Below are positions 14,749-23,907 of a stretch of 37,435 bases of DNA, one piece after another. The translations under genes and the position numbers were made by a program. The notes under the pieces are model-generated. The model ran no database searches. It was not told the DNA's origin and was given only the letters and a program-made list of their open reading frames with translations. The stretch lies in the NCBI GenBank assembly GCA_016776505.1, contig JADHTG010000029.1, positions 1 to 37,435 on the forward strand, given 5' to 3'. Within the stretch, counting starts at the first letter, position 1. Every line of letters begins with the position of its first letter. The stretch comes from Bacteroidota bacterium. GTDB lineage: Bacteria > Bacteroidota > Bacteroidia > CAILMK01 > JAAYUY01.

Positions 14749-15448
14749 TATCAGGAATTTTATAATTGAAATAGCTGCTTACGGCTTGTTCGTTGTATTT
14801 TATATTTGAATAGCTTGTCCTACTAACCAGTGAATCAGTTTCTGATAAATAATTGAACTCAACCACTTTCATGGGTATTTTAATTTCCAAAACACTTTGA
14901 TAGTTATAATAATAAATCTTCTTTGAAAGTTTTCCATCAGGAGAATAATAAGCTAAATAAATAGGCAGGTAATTTTCATGCACTAATTCAACATGTCCGA
15001 TTGAGCTATTCATATTAAAAGGAGGTTGCCATTTAGTAATCATGAGTCCCTCTTCGAATTTGGTGTTTAGTAATTTAAAATCTAAGTCCTTTAGCCCCAG
15101 ATCATATTGTTTATTGGATAAAAAATAATACAATAAGGTGTTTTTTGTGTCGTATTCGAATCCCCTTTTTAATGAGACCTCATTTCTAGCCGGATCATAC
15201 AATTTTGCTTCTCCCTTGCTGTTGGTTATTAATATATAATCTGTGGGTTTGGTGAAATGCATGAGTAATTTCCCCAGCGAATAATTGTAATAAATATTTG
15301 CATAGACTGTGAATTTTTTGTTTTGCGCCAAATTTACAGTTTCCATCGACAAGCTTATTTTTTTCAGCGAAGTAGATGAAAAGGATGAAAAAAGGAACAA
15401 GGCACCAACAAATAAACAAATATGCTTTGTTAAATTTATAATCTTCAT
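14729..15448 (-). CDS. exported LolA-like protein, module 2
   Basis: I chose the ATG at 15448, which gives a signal peptide (MKIINLTKHICLFVGALFLF) and about 239 residues. The frame stays open to 15493, but the likely -7 element (15491-15498) would then lie over the start. The body is beta-rich: strands such as FTVYANIYYNYSLGKLLMHF and EGLMITKWQPPF suggest a LolA/LolB-like half-barrel. The region IKIPMKVVEFNYLS and the end YFNYKIP match the protein at 8260-8937. It is the first gene of the minus-strand module and overlaps the YidD-like gene by 20 bases. The family name is tentative, but the paralogy to module 1 is clear. Confidence 0.68.
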   Translation of the reverse strand: MKIINLTKHICLFVGALFLFSSFSSTSLKKISLSMETVNLAQNKKFTVYANIYYNYSLGKLLMHFTKPTDYILITNSKGEAKLYDPARNEVSLKRGFEYDTKNTLLYYFLSNKQYDLGLKDLDFKLLNTKFEEGLMITKWQPPFNMNSSIGHVELVHENYLPIYLAYYSPDGKLSKKIYYYNYQSVLEIKIPMKVVEFNYLSETDSLVSRTSYSNIKYNEQAVSSYFNYKIPDNAQVVD

Positions 15449-15490
15449 GAAATAAAATCGCTTTATGTTTAAGCAGGACATAATAGGAAA

Positions 15491-15498
15491 CAAAAATA
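15491..15498 (-). promoter_or_regulatory. possible -7 element of the module 2 operon
   Basis: On the minus strand these bases read TATTTTTG, a full TAnnTTTG match, about 42 bases before the chosen ATG at 15448. I find no TTG at the proper distance upstream, so the call is weak. Confidence 0.3.
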
Positions 15499-15596
15499 AT
15501 CATTTAAACCTTTATCAGGAATTCTCCTAATACATTGAAAAAATAATATATCGAGTTAATTAATAGGCCTATTTTTGCTATTTATTTTTTTGAGCT

Positions 15597-16517
15597 ATGA
15601 AACTAATGATATTGACATCATTATTTTTTGTTTTTACACATTTGGGATTTTATGCCAGCTCTCAAGAAAAATCATCTGCACCAACCATTTCAAATGATTC
15701 AGTCAGATTTTACGTTTATGATGGCTTCACCAGTCTGTATAATTTTGAATTTAAAAGTACCGACTCGATCATAAAATATCTTAAAAAATACTATCCAAAA
15801 TCCTCCTGGGTCTATATTCTTGAAGCGAATTATTATTGGTGGAAAATTATTTCAGGAGAAAAGACTGACAGTTACACTGATGCATTTTATAACAGCCTTG
15901 AGCTCGCTAATCAGAACCTGGATGGATTAAAGGTGGATGAAAAAAAATTCCTTCTGATCCTTATATATTCATTTGAATCCAGGGTTAATTTGATGGAAAA
16001 GAAATACCTGACCACCATTTTTGAATTGAAAAGACACATTCATGTTATCAAATCGACATTTGGTAAAGAGGAATCGTACAATGCCTACTACTTGAGCTCA
16101 GGATTATATCATTATCTTACCTCAGTTGCCTATTCAAATTATATTTTTCTAAGACCATTGATGCAATTACTCCCGGAAGGAAATAAAGTAAAGGGGATCC
16201 AATTCTTAAATAAACAAACTAAGGACCCGATTCTTGAAACAGAATCCCGCTATTTTTTGATGAAAATTTTTGATGAAGTTGAACACAGGGATGATCTCTC
16301 CATTAAATATGCCAGTCTTTTGTGTAAAAAATATCCTCAAAATTTTATTTTCCAGGAACATTATTTTAAATTAATGCTACGAAGCAGGAAAACACCTCTT
16401 TCTGCCAATGAATTAAAAATGACAAAAAAGACCATTTTGAATAACAAGCAACTTAGTAAAGTCCAGCAAAGCTATTTCATTCAGATGACCAAAAAATTAC
16501 TAGAAATCAATTCATGA
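15597..16517 (+). CDS. exported helical-repeat (TPR-like) protein of unknown function
   Basis: The 306-residue product has a signal peptide (about residues 1-22, ending YASSQ) and an all-helical, aromatic-rich body with TPR-like spacing. Examples are YVYDGFTSLYNFEFKSTDSI, YILEANYYWWKIISGEKT and FLMKIFDEVEHRDDLSIKYA. I do not recognise a named family. It is divergent from module 2 and could share its promoter region. It overlaps the transporter gene that follows by four bases (ATGA), so these two are cotranscribed. TATTTTTG at 15570-15577 is a possible -7 element 19 bases before the ATG. Soluble and periplasmic, probably a binding or scaffold protein. Confidence 0.75.
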   Translation: MKLMILTSLFFVFTHLGFYASSQEKSSAPTISNDSVRFYVYDGFTSLYNFEFKSTDSIIKYLKKYYPKSSWVYILEANYYWWKIISGEKTDSYTDAFYNSLELANQNLDGLKVDEKKFLLILIYSFESRVNLMEKKYLTTIFELKRHIHVIKSTFGKEESYNAYYLSSGLYHYLTSVAYSNYIFLRPLMQLLPEGNKVKGIQFLNKQTKDPILETESRYFLMKIFDEVEHRDDLSIKYASLLCKKYPQNFIFQEHYFKLMLRSRKTPLSANELKMTKKTILNNKQLSKVQQSYFIQMTKKLLEINS

Positions 16518-17806
16518 GTCCATACCAGCTGAATAACAAAAAAATAGTAAACGCCTGGGCTTTTTATGATTGGGCAAACTCTGTTTTTCCATTGGTTATC
16601 ACCGCTGCTATCTTCCCTCCTTTTTATGCTGAAGTGACAAAACATGCGGATGGAAGTGACCTGGTATTTTTCATGGGAATCTACATTAAAAATTCTGTAC
16701 TTTATTCTTATGTTTTTTCCTTTTCGTTCTTAGTGACAGCAATTGTTTCTCCATTGCTTTCAGGAATAGCTGATTATTCCGGTAATAAAAAACCTTATAT
16801 GCAATTTTTCGTTCTTTTGGGTTCGATATCCTGCATGCTTCTTTTTTTCTTTGACGGAACAAACTTAAACATGGGATTGATTGGGATCATGCTTGGCAAT
16901 ATTGGATTTAACGGGAGTTTAGTATTTTACAATGCCTATTTAAAAGAAATAGTAACCGAAGACCAATTGGACAGGGTAAGCGCAAAAGGTTATACACTCG
17001 GATACATTGGCGGATTTATTTTACTGGTATTGAATCTGGCATTAATCATGAATGCGGATAAACTCGGTTTTCAAAACAAAGCCCTCCCCTATCAATTGTC
17101 ATTCCTTTCGGTTGGAGTATGGTGGCTGTTATTTTCACAATATACTTTTCGGCATCTTCCTGGAACAAAAGAACGTAATGAAAGTAAATCCAGCTATTTG
17201 CTGAATGGATATAAAGAAATAAATAAGGTGTTCAAGCAACTAAAGCACTTTCGTTTGATCCGTAGATTTCTTTATGGATTTTTCTTTTACAGCATGGGTG
17301 TACAAACTGTACTTTATATGGCTTCGCTTTTTGGTGGAAAAGTGCTGAATGTTCCCACACAAAACCTGATTATATCCATTTTACTTATACAGGTCGTTGC
17401 CATCATAGGTGCTCAATTATTCGCTTATTTATCAAAAATATTAGGCAATATCCGCGCTTTATTAATTGCAGTTGCATGTTGGGCAGCTATATGCATTATG
17501 GCTTTTTTCATATATAAAACGGAAGGATTCTACTTATTGGCTGCTTTGGTTGGACTGGTCATGGGGGGTATTCAAAGCTTATCACGCTCTACCTATTCAA
17601 AATTAATTCCTGTAGAAACCAAAGACACTGCATCCTACTTTAGTTTTTATGAATTTTCAGAAAAGATTGCTATCGTTCTTGGTATAGCATCATATGGCTT
17701 GATTGAAGATATAAGTGGATCCATGAGGAATTCAGTCTTGTTGCTTATTGTATTTTTTATTGCAGGTTTTATTGCACTTTGTTTTGTAAGACTTAAAAAA
17801 CCATAA
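16514..17806 (+). CDS. MFS transporter, UMF1/Atg22-like
   Basis: The 430-residue product has about twelve membrane helices. It begins with the subfamily signature NKKIVNAWAFYDWANSVFPL, typical of the UMF1 group related to the vacuolar effluxer Atg22. Other group features are GIADYSGNKKPYMQFF between helices 2 and 3, and GLVMGGIQSLSRSTYSKLIP in the second half. Atg22 exports amino acids; the bacterial substrate is unknown. Its start ATGA overlaps the stop of the upstream gene, so the two are coupled. The inner-membrane location is clear. No truncation is seen. Confidence 0.9.
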   Translation: MSPYQLNNKKIVNAWAFYDWANSVFPLVITAAIFPPFYAEVTKHADGSDLVFFMGIYIKNSVLYSYVFSFSFLVTAIVSPLLSGIADYSGNKKPYMQFFVLLGSISCMLLFFFDGTNLNMGLIGIMLGNIGFNGSLVFYNAYLKEIVTEDQLDRVSAKGYTLGYIGGFILLVLNLALIMNADKLGFQNKALPYQLSFLSVGVWWLLFSQYTFRHLPGTKERNESKSSYLLNGYKEINKVFKQLKHFRLIRRFLYGFFFYSMGVQTVLYMASLFGGKVLNVPTQNLIISILLIQVVAIIGAQLFAYLSKILGNIRALLIAVACWAAICIMAFFIYKTEGFYLLAALVGLVMGGIQSLSRSTYSKLIPVETKDTASYFSFYEFSEKIAIVLGIASYGLIEDISGSMRNSVLLLIVFFIAGFIALCFVRLKKP

Positions 17807-17830
17807 AAAAAGGCCGGTTACCAACCGACC
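17806..17830 (-). terminator. terminator of the 18019-19557 gene
   Basis: GGCCGGTT (17812-17819) and AACCGACC (17823-17830) form an 8-bp stem with one mismatch and a 3-base loop. On the minus strand it is followed by seven T's, so it serves the hydrolase gene, about 190 bases after that gene's stop. It may also help stop the plus-strand transporter transcript, but only a weak T-rich run follows there. Confidence 0.6.
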
Positions 17831-18018
17831 TAATTTATTCAATCACCACTCAGCAATCCATTTAAATTTTGGAGAACGTCAATTTATGAGTTGTTTCTTA
17901 TTATTAATCATTTGCACATTTCTTACCAAATAGTTATACTATTGATTTTGTGCATTCTGAATTATTTTATTACCTCCGGTTTTATTCTCGATTACTCTAT
18001 TATTCCAATTTTAGGAAA

Positions 18019-19557
18019 TTATGGATTGCTTAGTTTGATGAATTTTAATTCTGTAAAGTCAAAATCCGGATTGGGTATATCAATTTTCATTTCTTCCACA
18101 GAACCATCCATTCCCATATAAAAATGGACTTTCCCTTCAGGTAAAGACGGAAAATTTGTCATATTAACTGTGAAGGTATTAAACTGCCAATGCTCCAGTT
18201 CAGCTGTAAATAAAGGCGATGGGATTAAAGTGATAAGCAACTTTTTATTTTTTAATTTGAGTTCAGCCTGCCCATACAGTTCACTTTCATAGATACCAGC
18301 ATAAGCTGATAAATTCAAACTTGTTTTCGTGTTTAAAATTCTTTCTTGCATTTGTTTTTCCTTTCTTTCTTTGTCATATCCCTCATTTTTAATAATAATT
18401 TCCAGAATTTCACTACTCCAGTCCCTGTCTGTACCTTCAAGAAATTCATCCAGTATTTTATAAACCAATGGATAATACAATGCTGAATTTTTATTTGTTA
18501 AAATAACAAAAGCCAATTGCTCTTCAGGAACCAGGCAGGAATAAGATATCATCCCATCATATCCCCCACTGTGGCTTATTATTTTGCGTCCGCGATAATC
18601 AAATAAAGCCCAACCTAACCCATAGGCCTTAAAATGAATGCTGGGAAATCTTAATTTTGAGTTCGGACTAACAACTTGTATGGTATGAGGTGTCCACATT
18701 TCAAGGGCAGTCCTTTCAGAATAATATACCTTATTATTTATAGTGCCTTCATGCAACTGCAATTGCAACCACTTTAGCATGTCGTTCACACAGGAATTAA
18801 TGGCACCAGCACCACCCACATTATCCCAGTTCTGGTAAGGAATAGGGACTACTTTATTTCCAATGTCGTTGTGTGGCAAAGCTACATTATCCATGTTTTC
18901 TAAAAAAGATACACTGGTGTTTGTTCTTGTCATCCCCAGGGGTTTAAAGAAATTATCAGCTAAATAATCATCCCATGATTGCTCCGTTAATGCAGCAATG
19001 ATCTCTCCTGCAGTAATAAAGAGGATATTTGAATATCCAAATGTGGTTCTGAATCCATATTTAGGGACTAGGTAACGAGCACGCCTGATTACTTCCTCCC
19101 TGGAGTAATTGCTATTGAACCATAACAAATCACCGCTAAATGTGGCAAGACCGGATCTATGACACAACAAATCCCTGATAGTCATGTTCAGGCTAACATA
19201 GGGATCATATAATTGAAAATAGGGTATAAAATCAACCACTTTGCTATCCCATGACAATAATTTTTTATCTATCAATGAAGCTATGGCAGCGCTGGTAAAA
19301 GCTTTGGTATTGGATGCGATTGGGAAAACAGTATGAGCATCTACTTCACCCTCTTTTTTTACATTTCTCACTCCGTAGCCTTTCGCGAGTATGATGCTAT
19401 CACTTTTTAGTATCCCGATGGCCATCCCGGGAACATTCCAGTCCTTCAGTGCATTTGAAAAATAGGAATCCAGTTTTTCAAGATCGGGTTTTTGAGATTG
19501 AGCATACAGAATTACAGTAAATAGAACGATCAGGCTGGCATACAGTTTTAACTTCAT
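18019..19557 (-). CDS. exported serine hydrolase, class C beta-lactamase-like, with DUF3471-type C-terminus
   Basis: The 512-residue product has a signal peptide (about residues 1-20) and a penicillin-binding-protein-like serine hydrolase domain (about 25-380). The active-site motifs are all present: Ser82-x-x-Lys85 (IASNTKAFT), Tyr175-Ser-Asn177 (FGYSN), and His329-Ser-Gly (SHSGGYDG) in place of KTG. HRSGL at 133-137 is also typical. The last 90-100 residues form a beta-rich domain like DUF3471. This combination is usual for D-aminopeptidase, esterase or peptidase relatives rather than for true antibiotic-hydrolysing enzymes, so the substrate is not predictable. Monocistronic, with a terminator at 17806-17830. 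Confidence 0.9.
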   Translation of the reverse strand: MKLKLYASLIVLFTVILYAQSQKPDLEKLDSYFSNALKDWNVPGMAIGILKSDSIILAKGYGVRNVKKEGEVDAHTVFPIASNTKAFTSAAIASLIDKKLLSWDSKVVDFIPYFQLYDPYVSLNMTIRDLLCHRSGLATFSGDLLWFNSNYSREEVIRRARYLVPKYGFRTTFGYSNILFITAGEIIAALTEQSWDDYLADNFFKPLGMTRTNTSVSFLENMDNVALPHNDIGNKVVPIPYQNWDNVGGAGAINSCVNDMLKWLQLQLHEGTINNKVYYSERTALEMWTPHTIQVVSPNSKLRFPSIHFKAYGLGWALFDYRGRKIISHSGGYDGMISYSCLVPEEQLAFVILTNKNSALYYPLVYKILDEFLEGTDRDWSSEILEIIIKNEGYDKERKEKQMQERILNTKTSLNLSAYAGIYESELYGQAELKLKNKKLLITLIPSPLFTAELEHWQFNTFTVNMTNFPSLPEGKVHFYMGMDGSVEEMKIDIPNPDFDFTELKFIKLSNP

Positions 19558-19690
19558 ATGTTTTTTTTACCTACAAAGATTAGATATTTAGTTTATAATT
19601 ATACAAGGAGAAGAAGCATTCTGTTTAAACAAGAATGCTTTGATTAGATTGTTCAATCATATTTATTGGGGAATTTCTCGATTTTATGTC

Positions 19691-19729
19691 AAAAAAAAAG
19701 TATTCAACTGAAACAGCTGAATACTTTTA
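19691..19729 (-). terminator. terminator of the 19747-19944 gene
   Basis: AAGTATTCA (19698-19706) pairs with TGAATACTT (19718-19726), and an inner CTG/CAG extends the stem past one mismatch. On the minus strand it is followed by a run of nine T's. It is a strong terminator for the small gene immediately upstream. Confidence 0.8.
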
Positions 19730-19746
19730 TTATTTATTAATTTAAA

Positions 19747-19944
19747 TTACTTTTTCCTGAATTTGAAAAACCTGATTATCCCATAGGCTGCACCTGCACC
19801 TAAAAGTATTAGTAAGCCACCACCTAATGGACTTTGGGGAGTTGGTGGAATAGGCTGAGCAAACACTGGTGTACTCAGTATTACCATAAAAAGCATAAAA
19901 AATGCTGCAATTAATTTCAACGTTTTCCTTTTCATTTCATTCAA
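19747..19944 (-). CDS. tiny exported protein with PID-CTERM-like sorting tail
   Basis: The 65-residue product is little more than a signal peptide (cleavage near VFAQ), a Pro-rich linker PIPPTPQSPLGGG, one hydrophobic helix LLILLGAGAAYGII, and a basic end RFFKFRKK. This tripartite tail resembles the PID-CTERM / P(I/L)xGGL sorting signals found on short Bacteroidota proteins, where a short motif, a helix and positive charges direct processing at the membrane. The Asp of PIDGG is Gly here (PLGGG). The start may instead be the Met at residue 4 (19935). It has its own promoter and terminator, which supports a real gene. No partner enzyme is in the window. Confidence 0.7.
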   Translation of the reverse strand: MNEMKRKTLKLIAAFFMLFMVILSTPVFAQPIPPTPQSPLGGGLLILLGAGAAYGIIRFFKFRKK

Positions 19945-20382
19945 TCTTTAGCAACAAAGTGATATTCAAAGCTAACAAAAACTTTTTTTCTAACAATAAG
20001 AATAAAAAAAAATCTTTCTTCGCTCTTAATTCTAAATTTATCTAAATATCATCATTAAATAATTCCAATAATTGAAAATAGATAGATTTAGCTGATGGCT
20101 GCAAATATATAAAAAAAAAAACTTAGAGAATAATTAATAATCTATCTATCAAAACAACTAATTAATTAATTTGATCCCTTTTAATATGAATATTCTACAG
20201 TTTACTTAAGTCGGATCCCGAACCCTATGTCTAACTCAATCCAAACATTATCATATACTTAAATAGTTCAGCAAAATATATTAATTAAAAAAAAATTGCC
20301 AGCGGATGCTTCTGTAAGAATAGCAATATATCTGACCTGGGTAATTTCGGAATTGATGATTATCAGATCCAGAAGCAGATAA
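19945..20382. other. AT-rich intergenic stretch
   Basis: This stretch of about 440 bases holds the promoter of the small gene (19967-19996). A run of nine A's at 20287-20295 (T's on the minus strand) is preceded there by a weak hairpin (ATTGC/GCAAT), a poor candidate terminator for the protease gene. I see no open frame or RNA gene in it. Confidence 0.5.
19967..19996 (-). promoter_or_regulatory. Bacteroidota-type promoter for the 19747-19944 gene
   Basis: On the minus strand TTG (19994-19996), 19 bases, then TAGCTTTG (19967-19974), a full TAnnTTTG match, 22 bases before the ATG. Confidence 0.55.
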
Positions 20383-22479
20383 TTAAATATCCCCTATAAC
20401 GGAAATTGCTTCGTGAATATAAGCATCTTTTTTAATTTCATTATGCCATGCTTCCGACCTGGCTTTTGCACCTTCATCGCCTTCGATTTTATCCTGATCA
20501 TCCGGCAATGTGCTTACAGAAATTCCCTCAATCAGATTTTCATTTCCTTCGAACTTTTTACTTTCCTTTTCGAATTCCAACATCATATTATGGTAGTCTT
20601 CATAATTCAAGGAGTACATTGTTTTTTCACCCTGCAGCTTTAGCCACTTTGCATTTTCATCAATTAAATTAAAAGCCTCATTGGACGATATGCGCTTCTC
20701 ACTATGTTTTTCAATAAAATCTAAATTATTAGGGGAACTCCAAATTGAATAATCAACAGCTTTGATTTCATTCCATGGCAAGGGATGAATCAACTCTTTT
20801 TCTCCCACATCTACATAATTATATACATCAGGAAGTATGATATCGGGGACAACACCCTTTAGTTGTGTTGTTTCACCATTTATCCTGTAAAATTTTTGTA
20901 TAGTTACCTTGACAGATCCCAATCCACTGTAATTCTTACCACTTTGATAGGCCCAAGGATCCAATTCAATAAACCTTTGCACGGTGCCTTTGCCAAATGT
21001 GGATTTTGACCCTATGATGATTGCTCGTTTGTAATCCTGCATCGCTGCAACTAATATTTCTGATGCAGAAGCACTGAAGGAATTCACTAAAAACACCAGT
21101 GGTCCACCATATAACACCTCTGAATTAAAATCCTCTAAAATGGTAGGCTTTCCATATCTTGATTTGACCTGGACAATAGGTCCCCTGGGTATAAAATATC
21201 CGGCGATTTTGACCACATCATTTAAAGATCCTCCTCCATTATCTCTTAAATCAAACACAATTCCTTCAATCTTTTCATTTTTCAACTTTGCAATTTCGTG
21301 ACGGATATCCTCTGCACAACCAGGGCCACCTGTTTTTGTAAAATCAGTGTAAAACTGGGGTAATTTAATATACCCGATTTTACTTTTTGATTCATTATTT
21401 GTAATAGTAACTGATTTCGCAAATGTTTCTTCAAGTATGACAATATCTCTGATAATAGAGATCACTTTTATACTTCCATCCCTCTTTTTTACAGTTAATC
21501 TAACTTCAGTGCCCTTTTTTCCACGAATCAAAAGAACAGCTTCATCCAGGCGCATTCCCACTATATCAACCGCCTCTTTATCTCCCTGTGCAACCATCAG
21601 GATAATATCACCTGCTTTCAGATCTCCCTGCTTCCATGAAGCGCTTCCTGGCACAATTCGGCTGACTTTTATATAATCATCCGATTGTTGCAGCGATGCA
21701 CCAATTCCTTCCAGCCTGCCAGACATCCGGATATCAAAATCTTCCTTTTGTTTCGGTGCATAATACTCTGTATGAGGATCAATTGCAGTAGCTAATGTAT
21801 TGATATATAAGCCTAATTTATCATCTTCATTTAGTTTCTCCAATCTTTTGAAATAATCATCCAGATTTTTCATGACTTTCTCCCTTGCTTTTTTTTCAAG
21901 CTCTGAAAAAGATTTTTCTACAAATCCTGAATCATTATCCTGCTTCTTGACATCCTGTGTTTTGACCATCTCATCTAATCGAATGATGGTTTGATATTTG
22001 GTAAATAAACGCCAATACTCTTTTAATTCGGACTGATTTTTTGCAAATGGAAGTTTTTCTGAATCAGTTTGAATGAATTCTTCTTTTGTAAAATCAAAAG
22101 GATTGTTCAAATATTCATGATAATATTTTTTGACCCTCAAAATTTGATCAGATTGAAGTCTTACGGCAAGATCATAAAATTCAAATGTTGAATTTCTTAC
22201 CTGATCGTCTATTTCACTTTTGTACATGCTTAATTGATCAACATCATCCTGGGTTAAAAACCTTTTTCCGATATCTATCCTTTCAATAAATAAGTTAAAT
22301 ACCCTTTCTGAATATTCATCATTTATTTCCGGGAAAGTAAAATGAGCTGATCGAACAAGATCAAAAAGAACCTGAACCAAACGGGTCCGCTGTTCTGTTA
22401 AACTGGGTGGTGTAAAAGAAGTATGGAGAAAAAACGGGATAAAAACAGTAAAAATGACTAATCTTCTGAATCTCAACAT
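20383..22479 (-). CDS. prc: tail-specific (C-terminal processing) protease, S41A family
   Basis: The 698-residue product is a periplasmic protease that degrades or trims proteins from their C-termini. After a signal-like N-terminus come a helical region (about 30-240), a PDZ domain (about 255-335, with GRLEGIGASL and LKAGDIILMV), and the S41 catalytic domain (about 365-550). The catalytic residues are visible: Ser471 in FSASASEI, Asp482 in MQDYKRA, and Lys497 in STFGKGTVQ. The Prc-type C-terminal helical domain follows, and the length is close to that of E. coli Prc. The gene stands alone. I found no good promoter, and at most a weak terminator. Confidence 0.94.
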   Translation of the reverse strand: MLRFRRLVIFTVFIPFFLHTSFTPPSLTEQRTRLVQVLFDLVRSAHFTFPEINDEYSERVFNLFIERIDIGKRFLTQDDVDQLSMYKSEIDDQVRNSTFEFYDLAVRLQSDQILRVKKYYHEYLNNPFDFTKEEFIQTDSEKLPFAKNQSELKEYWRLFTKYQTIIRLDEMVKTQDVKKQDNDSGFVEKSFSELEKKAREKVMKNLDDYFKRLEKLNEDDKLGLYINTLATAIDPHTEYYAPKQKEDFDIRMSGRLEGIGASLQQSDDYIKVSRIVPGSASWKQGDLKAGDIILMVAQGDKEAVDIVGMRLDEAVLLIRGKKGTEVRLTVKKRDGSIKVISIIRDIVILEETFAKSVTITNNESKSKIGYIKLPQFYTDFTKTGGPGCAEDIRHEIAKLKNEKIEGIVFDLRDNGGGSLNDVVKIAGYFIPRGPIVQVKSRYGKPTILEDFNSEVLYGGPLVFLVNSFSASASEILVAAMQDYKRAIIIGSKSTFGKGTVQRFIELDPWAYQSGKNYSGLGSVKVTIQKFYRINGETTQLKGVVPDIILPDVYNYVDVGEKELIHPLPWNEIKAVDYSIWSSPNNLDFIEKHSEKRISSNEAFNLIDENAKWLKLQGEKTMYSLNYEDYHNMMLEFEKESKKFEGNENLIEGISVSTLPDDQDKIEGDEGAKARSEAWHNEIKKDAYIHEAISVIGDI

Positions 22480-22802
22480 GCTATTAATTATTTAATTTTC
22501 CAGATGAACAAATTCCAAGCCATCAAAAACCGTTTGAACTGCTCAAATTATTTTGGACATCATCAAATATGAACTTTTATATAATTTTTCTGCAAAGAAA
22601 GTTACAATTAAAGGTAAAAGTAAACTAAAGATAATATATACATTATATTATGGTCAAATAAAATAATGAGAATTGCGTTAATGAGAATATTGATTTGTTG
22701 GGGGATAAAAATTTGTAATCCCTGTATATATTTTTGTACATTTGAAATACGTAATTCGCATTTGGAAAAGGATTCTTCGTTTTAATTCTAATTTGATTAT
22801 TG
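22480..22802. other. divergent intergenic stretch between prc and the PorP-like gene
   Basis: About 320 bases, AT-rich. It contains the promoter of the PorP/SprF-like gene (22712-22744). I found no full promoter match for prc on the other strand and no RNA gene. Confidence 0.5.
22712..22744 (+). promoter_or_regulatory. Bacteroidota-type promoter for the PorP/SprF-like gene
   Basis: TTTG (22712-22715), 21 bases, then TACATTTG (22737-22744). A second TAnnTTTG match (22729-22736) overlaps the spacer but has no -33 partner. The ATG at 22803 is 58 bases downstream. Confidence 0.45.
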
Positions 22803-23783
22803 ATGAAAAGACTATTTGTAATAATCCTGGTATTTCTTTCAGTTTCTGTCGATGCTCAGGATCCAGAATTTACCCAGTTTTATGCAAACCCACTTTATCT
22901 TAATCCTGCATTTGCTGGCACTGCAAAAGGGGCAAGATTCAGTATGAACTACAGGAATCAATGGGCAAGTTTAGATAACTCTTTTGTCACCTATGCTGTG
23001 TCATATGATCAGCATTTCGATGCTATTGGTGGCGGAATTGGAGCTCAGGTCTTATATGATGTCGCCGGAGACGGGCAGTTATCAACAACTATGGGGAGCT
23101 TAGTCTATTCGTATCATCTGAATTTAACACCAAAATTTACAATAAAAGCCGCTTTGCAAACATCAGTTCAGCAAAAACACATAGATTTTTCCCAACTGAT
23201 ATTCCCGGATATGATCCATGCCCGGCAAGGTGTGATTTATGAAACAGGAGAAACACTTCCGTCAAACGGGGATTATTTTATGGATCCGTTTTTGGATTTT
23301 TCAGCTGGCTTTTTAGGCTTCACCAAAAAGTTTTATGCAGGACTTGCTTTCAATCACATCAATGAACCCAAACAAACCTTTCTAGATGACCAGACCAGTA
23401 TTTTACCCATGAAGATCACAACCCATGTAGGTATGCAAATTCCCCTGGATCAGACTCGAAATCCAAAACGTTTTTTCTCACCCAACGTACTTGTTCAAAA
23501 ACAGGCAAACTTTATACAATTCAACCTGGGTGCCTATTATATAAAGGATTATTGGATTGCAGGTATTTACTGGAGGCAAACTCCTACAAATCCTGATGCT
23601 GCCATGGTTCTTATAGGCTTAAAGAGGGATCCTTTTAAAATTGGCTACAGTTATGACATCACATTTTCAGATGTCAGGTTTGGTGGGCAGGGAAGCCATG
23701 AACTTTCCATTATCATTGAATTACCTACCAAAACACCTATGCAAACCACGAAATGGAGAAAACTGACCTGCCCTGATTTTTAA
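22803..23783 (+). CDS. PorP/SprF-family outer-membrane protein (type IX secretion associated)
   Basis: The product has a signal peptide (MKRLFVIILVFLSVSVDAQ) and the family opening QDPEFTQFYANPLYLNPAFAGTA. The body is made of beta-strands of alternating hydrophobic residues, as expected for an outer-membrane barrel. Late blocks such as FKIGYSYDITFSDVRFGGQGSHELSI are also typical. Family members are linked to the type IX secretion system and often anchor secreted proteins at the surface; that link is by family. The start is ATG 22803; a TTG just before it is in frame but unlikely. No partner gene with a gliding or PKD-type C-terminal domain is adjacent. The length of about 326 residues is normal. 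Confidence 0.92.
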   Translation: MKRLFVIILVFLSVSVDAQDPEFTQFYANPLYLNPAFAGTAKGARFSMNYRNQWASLDNSFVTYAVSYDQHFDAIGGGIGAQVLYDVAGDGQLSTTMGSLVYSYHLNLTPKFTIKAALQTSVQQKHIDFSQLIFPDMIHARQGVIYETGETLPSNGDYFMDPFLDFSAGFLGFTKKFYAGLAFNHINEPKQTFLDDQTSILPMKITTHVGMQIPLDQTRNPKRFFSPNVLVQKQANFIQFNLGAYYIKDYWIAGIYWRQTPTNPDAAMVLIGLKRDPFKIGYSYDITFSDVRFGGQGSHELSIIIELPTKTPMQTTKWRKLTCPDF

Positions 23784-23869
23784 GGATTTTATTGTATTGA
23801 CCATCCCTCCCTCCAATCCCCATTATTAGCTTTCTAAGACCTTCCAGGTATGACGGAATAATGTGTCCA

Positions 23870-23899
23870 TTTGAATTCTGCCAATTTTCATTAAATTTG
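23870..23899 (+). promoter_or_regulatory. promoter of the 2-oxoacid dehydrogenase operon
   Basis: TTTG (23870-23873), 18 bases, then TAAATTTG (23892-23899) give an excellent match to the -33/-7 pattern. The ATG of the first gene is 89 bases downstream, leaving room for control in the leader. Confidence 0.6.
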
Positions 23900-23907
23900 T
23901 CATATTA

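Noticed and set aside
17891..18121. 76-codon hydrophobic plus-strand frame
   Set aside because: It overlaps the end of the well-supported serine hydrolase gene on the other strand; the hydrophobic character comes from AT-rich sequence.
18019..19557. Antibiotic-resistance beta-lactamase
   Set aside because: The HSG motif in place of KTG and the DUF3471-type C-terminus fit the broad serine hydrolase group, whose members mostly do not act on antibiotics.
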